Origin: Gemmatimonadota bacterium | Lineage (GTDB): Bacteria; Gemmatimonadota; Gemmatimonadetes; Gemmatimonadales; Gemmatimonadaceae | Length of the DNA stretch: 64,000 bases | Assembly (NCBI GenBank): GCA_027622655.1 | Contig: JAQBYI010000009.1 | Span: 1-64,000, forward strand | Direction: 5' to 3' | Shown here: one piece after another, positions 26,097 to 34,479 of the stretch | How positions within the stretch are numbered: the first letter of the stretch is position 1 | Layout of the letters: each line of letters starts with the position of its first letter | The notes under the pieces: generated by a model | The model's input: the letters and a program-made list of their open reading frames with translations, nothing else | What the model was told of the DNA's origin: nothing | The model's database searches: none | Program-made: the position numbers and the translations under genes

Positions 26097-26668
26097 CAGA
26101 TATGTAGACGGGTGGCGGTTGGAATACCCCTACAAGCTATCAGCAGGAACTCCGTGAAATTATCGGCACGATCTTCGATTCCCTTCGTAAGGACTGCAGC
26201 TCTATAGATGTGGGCGGCCGCGGCCGACGCGATCACTGCGTCTGCTGCGAGGTGGCCCAACATCAGGTCCCGCACGGCGCCTCCTGTGTCGGACACCTCC
26301 ACCGCGACGCATTCGGGATGGGCCTCGAAGAACCGTGTGCACTGGCGAAGCGCCACCGGATGCGAGGCCACCCTCCTTAGAGTGGCGGTCGGCGTCCCCG
26401 GCCGCGCGATGAGGCATTGCTCGACGGGATACATCAACTGGCCGAGGATCGTGAACGGCTCGGAGAGCGCCCGCTCGGAGTTGTCGTACACCGGCCCGGC
26501 AATCGTGTTGTGAACCGGCACTACCCCGCGCTCGGCGCGCCCCGAGGCGACAGAGGCAAACAGCTCGTCGAACGACTCGCAGCTCAGCAAGTCAGCGTCT
26601 GCTCCGACGAGTTGCCTTGCCGCTCCCTCGCTGAATGAGCCGGGAGCGCCCTGGATCGCGACCATCAC
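26096..26668 (-). CDS. pheA: Prephenate dehydratase without ACT domain
   Basis: This enzyme converts prephenate to phenylpyruvate, the last committed step to phenylalanine. The 190-residue protein contains 'AIQGAPGSFSEGAARQL', 'GVVPVHNTIAGPVYDNSERAL' and a C-terminal 'DNFTEFLLIA', where families usually have (N)xTRF; the Thr is kept and Arg is replaced by Glu. The about 80-residue ACT domain that binds phenylalanine in most bacterial PDTs is absent. The start is GTG 26668 or ATG 26665, after a 73-bp gap. Its stop codon is shared with the ilvL-like leader start, so translation of pheA feeds into the leader. Confidence 0.88.
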   Translation of the reverse strand: MMVAIQGAPGSFSEGAARQLVGADADLLSCESFDELFASVASGRAERGVVPVHNTIAGPVYDNSERALSEPFTILGQLMYPVEQCLIARPGTPTATLRRVASHPVALRQCTRFFEAHPECVAVEVSDTGGAVRDLMLGHLAADAVIASAAAAHIYRAAVLTKGIEDRADNFTEFLLIACRGIPTATRLHI

Positions 26669-26741
26669 GCGAGGCCAACCTGTCGGGGCCGCGTTTCCGT
26701 TCGCGCTTCGGTGCGCAACTCGCTGCCCGCTTCGGAGCGCG

Positions 26742-27041
26742 TCACGGCTCTGAACCCTGCGAGCGCCGGGTGATCGTGATGATCCGCCAAAACAAATCGC
26801 GCACGTCCTCTTCAGGGAGTGCGGCTTCGCGCGCCCACTCGCCGGCCCGCCGAACTACGCGTGCCTCCTGCGGCGGATCGAGCACCGGCAGCCCCGCGGA
26901 GCGTTTTGCCGCAGCGATCACCGCAGCGGCGTTGAGGCGTTCGGCGATCAACCGGACAATCGTGCGGTCGACTCGCTCGACTTCGTTTCGCGCCGCGACG
27001 AGTTCGGCGGACGACGGCGCTCCTGCGGTGGAGTCGTTCAT
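26742..27041 (-). CDS. aroQ: Chorismate mutase, AroQ class
   Basis: The 99-residue all-helical protein rearranges chorismate to prephenate. Its opening helix 'ARNEVERVDRTIVRLIAERL', the 'VIAAAKRSAGLPVLDPPQEA' segment and 'LFWRIITITRRSQ' match monofunctional AroQ enzymes. It overlaps the DAHP synthase stop (ATGA) and precedes prephenate dehydratase, so the three steps DAHP synthase, mutase and dehydratase are encoded in order. There is no export signal, so it is not the secreted AroQ-gamma type. Confidence 0.88.
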   Translation of the reverse strand: MNDSTAGAPSSAELVAARNEVERVDRTIVRLIAERLNAAAVIAAAKRSAGLPVLDPPQEARVVRRAGEWAREAALPEEDVRDLFWRIITITRRSQGSEP

Positions 27042-28114
27042 ATGGCACCGTGTGCTGCGGGCATCATTTGGGCTGGCCGTGCGGCCGGCATGCGTCGCCC
27101 AATGGCGGCGGCGATCGGCGTGGCGGCACGCATCAACGCGTCGAACTCCGTGAGTGTCAGTGCTTGTTCACGATCGGATTTCGAGAGCTCCGGCTGCGCG
27201 TGTACCTCCACCATCAGGCCGTCCGCACCGGCCGCGATCGCTGCGAACGAGAGCGCCGGTACCAGTGCGGCGTCGCCGGCCGCGTGGCTCGGATCTACGA
27301 TGACCGGCAAATGCGTTTCGCGTCGAAGCACCGGTATAGCCGCAATGTCCAGTGTGAATCGCGTGCTCGTCTCGAAAGTACGGATTCCGCGTTCACAGAG
27401 AATCACGTCGGCGTTGCCGCGCGCCATGATGTGCTCGGCAGCGAGAAGGAATTCGCTGATCGGCGCCGCCAACCCCCGCTTGAGGAGCACCGGCCGGCCG
27501 ATCCTGCCGAGTTCGGCCAGTAGCGCGTAGTTCTGCATGTTGCGTGCGCCCACCTGAAGTACGTCTGCGTACTCGGCCACGACGTCGACGTGTCGCGTGT
27601 CCATCACTTCGGTCACCACCGGGAGGCCGGTCTCGCGGCGGACCTGCGCAAGCAGTTCGAGCCCTTCCACGCCCATGCCCTGAAACGCGTAAGGAGACGT
27701 GCGCGGTTTGAACGCGCCGCCCCTGAGCGCAGTGGCTCCGCCGCGGCGTACGCCGCAGGCGGCGTCGCGCAGGAGATCGAGACGTTCGACCGAACACGGC
27801 CCCGCGATCATCACGAGTGCTGCGCCGCCAACTACCGCGTCTGGCGCGCTCCCAATTCGAATGGGCGTCGTGTGCGAGCTACCGGCGGCATCGCGTGAGA
27901 CCAGCCGATATGGGCGCGACCACGACGCGACTGATTCGACATCTGGATCTGCGCGCCATGCGTCCACATCCGCACCGCTGGCATCGCCCGCGCACGCAAC
28001 AACCGTGCGCGTGTCACGGTACACGACGTGCGTGCGAAGCCCGCGTCGCTCGATCCGCTCGCGGAGCGCGTCTACTCGCGCGCGGGGCATGCCTGCTCGT
28101 GTCATGATGACCAT
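27038..28114 (-). CDS. aroF: DAHP synthase, type I-beta with N-terminal ferredoxin-like domain
   Basis: This enzyme condenses phosphoenolpyruvate and erythrose 4-phosphate, the entry to the shikimate pathway. The 358-residue protein has an N-terminal ACT/ferredoxin-like region (about 1-80) as in Thermotoga-type enzymes. The KDO8P/DAHP TIM barrel follows with 'VMIAGPCSVE', 'RGGAFKPRTSPYAFQGMG', 'QVGARNMQNYALLAELG', 'CERGIRTFETSTRFTLDI' and 'VIVDPSHAAGD'. The N-terminal domain probably binds Tyr or Phe. The ATG at 28114 has GGGAG upstream and sits 20 bp after an intrinsic terminator, so expression depends on read-through of that attenuator. Confidence 0.92.
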   Translation of the reverse strand: MVIMTRAGMPRARVDALRERIERRGLRTHVVYRDTRTVVACAGDASGADVDAWRADPDVESVASWSRPYRLVSRDAAGSSHTTPIRIGSAPDAVVGGAALVMIAGPCSVERLDLLRDAACGVRRGGATALRGGAFKPRTSPYAFQGMGVEGLELLAQVRRETGLPVVTEVMDTRHVDVVAEYADVLQVGARNMQNYALLAELGRIGRPVLLKRGLAAPISEFLLAAEHIMARGNADVILCERGIRTFETSTRFTLDIAAIPVLRRETHLPVIVDPSHAAGDAALVPALSFAAIAAGADGLMVEVHAQPELSKSDREQALTLTEFDALMRAATPIAAAIGRRMPAARPAQMMPAAHGAI

Positions 28115-28134
28115 CGGTCTGAACTCCCAGGGGC

Positions 28135-28164
28135 AAAAAAAACGGCCCGTCGTTTGACGGGCCG
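28135..28164 (-). terminator. Attenuator terminator before DAHP synthase
   Basis: On the minus strand a perfect 9-bp stem (CGGCCCGTC with GACGGGCCG), a 4-nt loop and eight consecutive T form a textbook intrinsic terminator. It lies upstream, not downstream, of the gene it would control. Confidence 0.92.
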
Positions 28165-28223
28165 CAGAGGAAACGAAGTGTGCTGGTCAGCTACGCGCGC
28201 ACAAAACTCCGCTCTGGGCCCGT
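28157..28223 (-). promoter_or_regulatory. Antiterminator of the Phe attenuator
   Basis: Leader RNA ACGGGCCCAGAG (28223-28212, codons 17-20 of the leader peptide) is complementary to CUCUGCGGCCCGU (28169-28157): 12 base pairs with one bulged C. The second segment includes most of the terminator's 5' arm, so the two structures exclude each other. An earlier segment UUCCGC (28248-28243), just before the Phe codons, can pair with GCGGAG (28212-28207), giving the classical 1:2, 2:3, 3:4 topology. Confidence 0.75.
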
Positions 28224-28271
28224 GTGGGGTCCAAAAAAGAATGCGGAAGTAAAGAGGGCGCGGCGTGACAT
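28191..28271 (-). CDS. pheL: Phenylalanine-rich attenuator leader peptide (PheL-like)
   Basis: A 26-codon ORF (ATG to TAG) has Phe at positions 7, 11, 12, 13 and 23: 'MSRRALFTSAFFFGPH' then 'TGPERSFVRA'. It is followed by a perfect terminator and precedes the DAHP synthase, chorismate mutase and prephenate dehydratase genes, whose end product is phenylalanine. Ribosome stalling at the FFF codons would cover the segment just upstream and free the antiterminator. This matches enterobacterial pheL logic. No convincing Shine-Dalgarno is seen, which is the weakest point. It was too short for routine gene calling. Confidence 0.82.
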   Translation of the reverse strand: MSRRALFTSAFFFGPHTGPERSFVRA

Positions 28272-28377
28272 TGGAGGCGAGAGTCTATCGGTCCCGACGC
28301 GGCGAGTCAAGCGGGGCACGGCTTCAGAACCATTGGCACCGGCTGCACTCCCGGCCGGGGAGGCGTACTTTCGTACC

Positions 28378-30099
28378 ATGACACGAACACTGGAGAATCA
28401 CGTGCGCAGCTCTGCACTCGCAACCGCAACACTCCTGGCGGCCGCGCTGGCCTCGGCCTGTACTGCCCGCGACATGTCGAGTTCCAACGATGTTGCCGCC
28501 CGCCTCGCGCGCTACACCACTGTCCCGCTGGTCGTCGATTCCTCGGCGCTCACACCGAAGGAACGGCAGATGCTGCCGATCCTGATGGACGCGGCGCATA
28601 TGATGGACCCGATCTTCCGTATGCAGGCTTACGCCAGCTACGACTCGTTGATGCTGGCGACCGCCGATTCCAACACGCGCCGGCTGATTGCCATCAACTA
28701 CGGACCGTGGGACCGGCTCGACAGTGAGACGCCGTTTGTGCTCGGCGTCGGCGCGAAACCGGCGGGGGCCAATTTCTACCCGGCCGATATGTCGAAGGCT
28801 GAGTTCGAAGCGGCGATCGGAGCGGGTACCAAGGCGCGCGGCGATTCGCTGAAGGGACTCTACACGCTCGTGCGCAGAGGTACAGGCGCGGCGGGCGGTG
28901 CGATGGGCGGTGCGATGGGCGGCGATCCGGGCGGCGCGCTAGATGCAGTGCCGTATCACGTGGCGTTCAAGTCGTACCACGAGGCGGCCGCGGCCAAGCT
29001 GCGCGAAGCTGCCGTGCTCGCCGAGGACGCGGGGCTGAGGCGCTATCTGACGGCACGCGCAGAGGCACTCCTTACCGACGACTATCGCGCGAGTGATTTG
29101 GCCTGGATGGAGATGAAGTCCAATACCCTCGACATCATCATCGGCCCGATCGAGACGTATGAAGACGCACTCTTCGGCTACAAGGCGGGCGCCGAGGCGT
29201 ACGTGCTGATCAAGGACAAATCGTGGAGCGCGCGACTCTCGAAGTACGCCGCGATGCTTCCGTCGTTGCAGCGTGGCCTTCCGGTTGCGGATGCGTACAA
29301 GCGCGAACGGCCTGGGACGGAGTCGGACCTGAATGCGTACGACGCGGTCTACTACTCCGGCGAAGCGAATGCCGGTGCCAAGACAATCGCCATCAACCTC
29401 CCCAACGACGAAGAAGTGCAACTCGCCAAGGGGACGCGGCGCCTTCAGCTCAAGAACGTGATGCGCGCCAAGTTCGACAAGATTCTGATTCCGATCGCTG
29501 ACGAACTCGTCGCGACCGATCAGGTCGGACTGATTCACTTCGACTCGTTCTTCGAGAACACGATGTTCCACGAGGTGGCGCACGGGCTGGGTATCAAGCG
29601 CACTCTCGACGGCAAGTCCACCGTGCGGGAAGCGCTCAAGGAACGCGCGAGCGCCCTCGAAGAAGGGAAGGCTGACATCCTCGGCCTCTACATGGTGCAG
29701 GCGCTCAGCGAGCGCGGCGAGCTCTCAGGCCAGAACGCGGAGTCGAACTACGTCAGTTTTCTCGCCGGGCTGTTTCGCTCGGTGCGTTTCGGCGGCGGTG
29801 ACGCGCACGGTCGCGCCAACATTGCCGCGTTCAACTTTCTCGCAGAACAGGGTGCGTTCGCCCGCGATGCGACAACCGGCCAGTACCGCGTGGACTTCGC
29901 CAAGATGCGTGCTGGCATGAACGCGCTCACGGCGACGATTCTCACGCTGCAAGGCGACGGTGATTACGCCGGCGTCGGAAAATTTCAGGAGCAGTACGGA
30001 ACCATTTCGGCGGAGTTGCAGGCCGACCTCGACCGGCTCGGTACGAAAGGGATACCGGTGGACGTCGTCTTTGAGCAGGAAAGACGGGCGACGCCGTAA
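28378..30099 (+). CDS. Lipoprotein Zn-peptidase of M49-like (dipeptidyl-peptidase III-related) type
   Basis: The 573-residue product starts at ATG 28378, which gives a lipoprotein signal 'TLLAAALASAC'. The longer open frame starts inside the divergent leader region and is rejected. The zinc motif is H398-E399-V-A-H402 in 'FHEVAHGLG', with the third ligand in 'EEGKAD' (428-433). The spacing and the EExxAD form resemble the M49 family, although DPP III itself uses HELLGH, so this is a distant branch. It was probably membrane-attached after export and is predicted to act on peptides. It is divergent from the pheL/aro operon. Confidence 0.75.
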   Translation: MTRTLENHVRSSALATATLLAAALASACTARDMSSSNDVAARLARYTTVPLVVDSSALTPKERQMLPILMDAAHMMDPIFRMQAYASYDSLMLATADSNTRRLIAINYGPWDRLDSETPFVLGVGAKPAGANFYPADMSKAEFEAAIGAGTKARGDSLKGLYTLVRRGTGAAGGAMGGAMGGDPGGALDAVPYHVAFKSYHEAAAAKLREAAVLAEDAGLRRYLTARAEALLTDDYRASDLAWMEMKSNTLDIIIGPIETYEDALFGYKAGAEAYVLIKDKSWSARLSKYAAMLPSLQRGLPVADAYKRERPGTESDLNAYDAVYYSGEANAGAKTIAINLPNDEEVQLAKGTRRLQLKNVMRAKFDKILIPIADELVATDQVGLIHFDSFFENTMFHEVAHGLGIKRTLDGKSTVREALKERASALEEGKADILGLYMVQALSERGELSGQNAESNYVSFLAGLFRSVRFGGGDAHGRANIAAFNFLAEQGAFARDATTGQYRVDFAKMRAGMNALTATILTLQGDGDYAGVGKFQEQYGTISAELQADLDRLGTKGIPVDVVFEQERRATP

Positions 30100-30104
30100 A
30101 GCGC

Positions 30105-33100
30105 ATGCCAGTGAGTCCGCGAGTTCGCGGTGCAGCTGTCGCCCTCGTTGGAATCGGCGCGGTCGCCACGGCTGTGGCGCTCTTTCCGCGCGCATTCCCG
30201 ACCGTCGCCCTCAATAACACCCTCACGACGTCAATCGCGCTCGCTCGTGCAGACTCGTTCTTCTCGGCGCACGATCTCGCTCCGGCAGCAACCCGGCGTG
30301 CTACCCGATTTCGTTCAGACGACTCGCTGCTCACATATGTAGACCTAGCGGCGGGCGGGACGGACTCGGTAAACGCCATCGTGCGCGGGTCCGATGCGGC
30401 GCTCTTCGTGTGGACGGTGCGTGCGTTCGAGCCCACCGACGTGCACGAAGCACGGGTGGATATCGCCCCCGACGGCCGCATCATCGGATTTCAGCGCAAG
30501 TTGGCCGAGTCTGACACGCTACCTGACGTTGGGGCTGACTCGGCGCAGACGCTCGCGTTGCATGTGATGACGAACTGGCTGGGCGAACCGCCCAGTCGTT
30601 GGACGCTTGCGACGTCGAGTTATGAGACGCGCAAGACCAGTGAAAGGGTGGACCGTACGTTCACCTTCGAGCGCACCGACCGAATGATCGGCGCCGCGCC
30701 GCTCCGGCTCGACGTTGTCATTGCGGGCGACCTGCCGGTGCAGGCGCGACCGTATGTCTACATCCCCGAGTCATTCAACCGTCGCTACGACGAAATGCGC
30801 TCGGCGAACGAACTACTCTCGCTCTTCTCGACCGTTGGCACGTTCGCGCTGCTGTTCCTCGGTTTCTGGGCGATCCGAAAACACTCGCGTGCGGGCGATA
30901 TCCGTTGGAGGGAGCCGATCATTGTCGGCGCTGTGATCGGCGCGTTTCTCACAGCCGCCGGCGTGAACGGACTCGGTGCACCCTGGTTCGCGTACGACAC
31001 CGCCATGCCGGCGGGGATCTTTCAGGCGATAGTGCTCGCGACGGCCGTGGCTGGTGGAGTGCTGACCGGTGGCGTCGTGACGCTCACGCTCGCCGCGGCG
31101 GAGGGAGCCACGCGGAGCGCATTTCCGGAGAAGCTTGATTGGTGGGCGCTCTGGCGTGTTCGTGGAACGCGCGAGGTCGCGGAACAGGTGGCCGGCGGCT
31201 ATGTCGTTGCTGCAATCGCCCTCGCCTACGTTGCCGGGTTCTACGTCGTGACGCGCGGGCTGTTCGGCTGGTGGGTACCGAGCTCGCTGTTCGACGATCC
31301 CAATCAGATTGCGACTCCGGCGCCGTGGATAACCGGCATCGCGCTTTCGTTGCAGGCGGGCGTGTGGGAAGAAGCCCTCTTCCGCGCGCTTCCGCTCTCG
31401 CTCTTTTCGCTCTGGGTGGGGAATCGCCCGCATCGCGGCTGGTGGCTGGCTGGCGGCGTGGTGGCGACGGCGCTCGTGTTTGGATTCGCGCACTCGAGCT
31501 ATCCGTCGTGGCCGCCGTACTCGCGTGGCGTGGAGATTTTTCTCGACGCGTGCTTCTGGGGCGTGCTTTTTCTCCGCTTTGGATTCCTCGTCACGGTGCT
31601 GGCGCACTTCGCGTACGATGTCGTGCTCTTCAGCCTGTTCGCGGCAACCGGGAGCGCGCCGGAGTATAGAATCGCCGCCGCCGTCGCGACGCTGGCATTG
31701 CTGGCCCCGGCGATTGCGGTTGCGTGGAAGGCCTTCCGCCAAGGCGGACTGACTCCAACGCCACACGATGCGCGCTTTGGCGCCTGGAAACGGGCGGAGC
31801 CGGCCGTCGTAACAGCGGAGGCCCCGGTGCCCGCGACTATTGGAGCAATGTCGGCGCGGTCACGTCAGCTCGCAGTGCTCGCGGCCGTGGCAGCCTTGGC
31901 CCTTGCGATTGGCGTACCGAGAAAGCCGGTGCGCGGCCCGCAGTTCACGGCTGGTCGAGCGGTGGCGCTCGCAGTCGCCGATTCGCTCGTTGTGGCGCGG
32001 GGCGTATCGACGGAGGGCTGGCGTCGGCTCACGGCAACGGCGTCGGACACCGTGGCCGGATGGCCGCGTTTTCTCACGGACAACGACTCCGACAGCCTGG
32101 CTCCGCTGCTTGCGCCAACGTACGCCGTTCCGGCGTGGTGGGTCGTTCGCTACGTCCACACGGAGGGAACACTCGCCGACCGCGCGGAAGAGTGGCGAGT
32201 GCGCGTCTTCCCCGACGGCCGGCCGCTGGACGTACGACACATCGTGGCCGACAGCGCTCCCGGCGCCGCGCCGCCTCCCGACTCCGCGCGACGTATCGCA
32301 CGTCTCGCACTCGCGCGAGCCGGTATCGACACGCTTCGCCTGCGCGAAGTGACCTACGAAGAAACGCAGCGCCCCAACCGGCGCGACGCAACCGTGACGT
32401 GGACGGACACTACCGTGCCGCTGCCGGCCGGGGCGTCTGCGCGCGCGTGGGTGACGCTCGCGGGCACCGACGTACTAGTCGCGCGCCGCGGAGTCGAGCT
32501 TCCGGAAGCGTTTTACAGATCGGAGCGTGAGCGTTCGACGCGTACCCTCGCGATCGCGGCGCTCTTTGGCGCCTTGCTCTTTGGCACGCTGGTGACGGCG
32601 ATCATTTTCGTGGGCCGGAAACGCGAACGTGTGGTGACGGACCGCGTCTTCGGCTCCGTCACGGCGCGAGCGGTTCTCGCCGTCCTCGCGGCTACGACCT
32701 TCGCATCTTCGCTCAACTCATGGCCCGCCATGATTTTCAGCTACGACACGTCGGCGCCGTGGTCCACGCACTTGACCGAGGCGGTCCTGGGCGTCGCGCT
32801 CTCGTTGTTGGCTGCGTTGATGCTCGTCGGGATCTGGATGCTCATGGAGATGCTGCGCACGCGCGCCGGCATTCGTGCGTGGCCCGAGGCCGGCGCCCCC
32901 GCCGCGCGTCGCGATGCGATGGTGGCCGGCGTAGGACTGGGCGCGGTGTTCATGGTCAACGGGCTGCTGCCGTCCCTTGCGGGTCGGACTCCGGTGGCGG
33001 GCGAGCCGACCACGTCGCTCAACGACGTGTTTCCGTTCATCGATAGCGTGCTGGCGATACCCAGCGGCGTTGCGGTGATGGTGTCTGTCACGGCGATTCC

Positions 33101-33470
33101 GCTGCTCACCATTCTTGCGCTGTCGCGTGAGCGTCGCACGCGCTGGTTGCTTGCGGCTCTGTTCTTGGCCCTTGGCGTCGGTATCGTCGCGCCGAACGCA
33201 ATGTCGGCGCGCCTGGACGGATTTGGAGCGACCGAAGCATTGCTATCGGTGGCTACCGGGTTGACGTATGTACTCGCACTGCGATGGTGGGCGCCGCGCG
33301 GAGCGTTTACGTGGCTCGTGGCGGCATTGACGGTCGAGGTGTGCCGCCAACTGCGTGACGCGACACATGCCGTCGGTGGTGCGGAGCTTTCGTCGGCGCT
33401 CCTGGCGCTGGTCGCGGCGATGGTCGCAATAGCCTGGGTGGCGCGCCAAGCACGAGCACAGCGCGGGTGA
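30105..33470 (+). CDS. Internally duplicated CPBP (CAAX-type) intramembrane protease
   Basis: The 1121-residue polytopic protein lies 5 nt after the M49-like gene. Residues about 1-560 consist of an N-terminal helix, a soluble ectodomain and a membrane domain with E422-E423-x-x-x-R427 ('VWEEALFRAL') and a histidine in 'FAHSSYPSW', the CPBP glutamic-protease motifs. Residues about 575-1121 repeat the layout: ectodomain ending 'GVELPEAFYRSERE' (compare 'YVYIPESFNRRYDE'), then 'FSYDTSAPWSTHLTEAVLG' (compare 'FAYDTAMPAGIFQAIVL'). The second copy shows no EExxxR. I infer one active and one degenerate protease half. The substrate is unknown. Confidence 0.8.
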   Translation: MPVSPRVRGAAVALVGIGAVATAVALFPRAFPTVALNNTLTTSIALARADSFFSAHDLAPAATRRATRFRSDDSLLTYVDLAAGGTDSVNAIVRGSDAALFVWTVRAFEPTDVHEARVDIAPDGRIIGFQRKLAESDTLPDVGADSAQTLALHVMTNWLGEPPSRWTLATSSYETRKTSERVDRTFTFERTDRMIGAAPLRLDVVIAGDLPVQARPYVYIPESFNRRYDEMRSANELLSLFSTVGTFALLFLGFWAIRKHSRAGDIRWREPIIVGAVIGAFLTAAGVNGLGAPWFAYDTAMPAGIFQAIVLATAVAGGVLTGGVVTLTLAAAEGATRSAFPEKLDWWALWRVRGTREVAEQVAGGYVVAAIALAYVAGFYVVTRGLFGWWVPSSLFDDPNQIATPAPWITGIALSLQAGVWEEALFRALPLSLFSLWVGNRPHRGWWLAGGVVATALVFGFAHSSYPSWPPYSRGVEIFLDACFWGVLFLRFGFLVTVLAHFAYDVVLFSLFAATGSAPEYRIAAAVATLALLAPAIAVAWKAFRQGGLTPTPHDARFGAWKRAEPAVVTAEAPVPATIGAMSARSRQLAVLAAVAALALAIGVPRKPVRGPQFTAGRAVALAVADSLVVARGVSTEGWRRLTATASDTVAGWPRFLTDNDSDSLAPLLAPTYAVPAWWVVRYVHTEGTLADRAEEWRVRVFPDGRPLDVRHIVADSAPGAAPPPDSARRIARLALARAGIDTLRLREVTYEETQRPNRRDATVTWTDTTVPLPAGASARAWVTLAGTDVLVARRGVELPEAFYRSERERSTRTLAIAALFGALLFGTLVTAIIFVGRKRERVVTDRVFGSVTARAVLAVLAATTFASSLNSWPAMIFSYDTSAPWSTHLTEAVLGVALSLLAALMLVGIWMLMEMLRTRAGIRAWPEAGAPAARRDAMVAGVGLGAVFMVNGLLPSLAGRTPVAGEPTTSLNDVFPFIDSVLAIPSGVAVMVSVTAIPLLTILALSRERRTRWLLAALFLALGVGIVAPNAMSARLDGFGATEALLSVATGLTYVLALRWWAPRGAFTWLVAALTVEVCRQLRDATHAVGGAELSSALLALVAAMVAIAWVARQARAQRG

Positions 33471-33519
33471 CCGGATTCGGCACTGGTGCGTGCGCCACTG
33501 CGTCGAGAGTTTTCCCGCC

Positions 33520-34479
33520 ATGTCATACACACCTGTAATACGCGACTGGCCCGCCGACCGCGCTATTCTGATCGTCCACGGCATTGGCAACACGCAGACC
33601 GGTGGCGGTGAAGAAATCGAGGCGGCCGTGCGCGCGGCGCTGGGCCCCGACGCCGATTCGATCGCCATCTATCAGCTCTACTACGATGGCATCAACGACT
33701 GGTTTGCCGGCAAGACGCAGGCGGCAGCCCTGATTTCGAAGTTGGTTGGCAAGTTCCGGCAAAGCGAGCAGAATCAGGCGCTCGCCGATACGCTCGCCGA
33801 CTATGCCGGTGACGTGCTCTGGCCGGTGATGAGCGTGTCCGCACGCGTAGCGGTCCGTTCGGCGTACATCGCGCAGCTGCAGCAGGTCGTCAACGACGGG
33901 GTTCGCTGTGGCCACGCTCCGGCCCAGCAACGGCTGACGATCATCACGCACTCACTCGGCTGCTTTCACACCTATGAAGCGCTGCACGAAATCAGCCGTC
34001 AATCGAGCTATAAGCTGCAACCCGGCACGCACCACGTGCGCTTTGAGAACGTCATTTCGATGGCGTCACCGGTTCAGCTCATTCGCTCGGTGGCGGGTGC
34101 GATGGGCGCCGCCGTCCCCGATCGGACGACACTGACGACGCTAAGCGACGCCGGGCTCTCGCTGCCCGAGCAGAAGCGGCTCGACGGCGTGGTGGTACCG
34201 AGCGCGAAGCGGTGGATTTCCATCGCGGGCGACCTTGACCCGGTGGGCGGATACGCGCTCCGAAAAAGACTCGCTTGGGCGTACGCGGACATACCCGGAC
34301 AGCTTTCCCTGATTGATCAGGAATCTGCCGTGACGATCGCGAATGGCGACGACCTCCGTACGGCTCTCCACGCGTCATTGCGTACAGGAAAGGCGCCAGC
34401 TATCGCGCCCAACGACCCGCATTCGTGGACAGCCTATGTGGGGCGTCATGCGGATGACATCAAAGGGTGGGTGGCATGA
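33520..34479 (+). CDS. Alpha/beta-hydrolase-like protein
   Basis: The 319-residue product starts at ATG 33520, giving 'MSYTPVIRDWPADRAILIVH'. The strand 'ILIVHGIGN' and the nucleophile elbow 'IITHSLGCFHTYEAL' (Ser near 148) indicate a lipase-like alpha/beta hydrolase. No signal peptide is apparent, so it is likely cytoplasmic or non-classically located. Asp and His partners cannot be assigned confidently; 'GDLDPVGGY' may hold the acid. Its stop overlaps the next gene (ATGA), suggesting the two act together. The substrate is unknown. Confidence 0.65.
   Translation: MSYTPVIRDWPADRAILIVHGIGNTQTGGGEEIEAAVRAALGPDADSIAIYQLYYDGINDWFAGKTQAAALISKLVGKFRQSEQNQALADTLADYAGDVLWPVMSVSARVAVRSAYIAQLQQVVNDGVRCGHAPAQQRLTIITHSLGCFHTYEALHEISRQSSYKLQPGTHHVRFENVISMASPVQLIRSVAGAMGAAVPDRTTLTTLSDAGLSLPEQKRLDGVVVPSAKRWISIAGDLDPVGGYALRKRLAWAYADIPGQLSLIDQESAVTIANGDDLRTALHASLRTGKAPAIAPNDPHSWTAYVGRHADDIKGWVA

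Noticed and set aside
28180-28377. N-terminal 66-codon extension of the M49-like protein
   Set aside because: It would remove the lipoprotein signal from the N-terminus and overlaps the divergent pheL-like leader; ATG 28378 is preferred.
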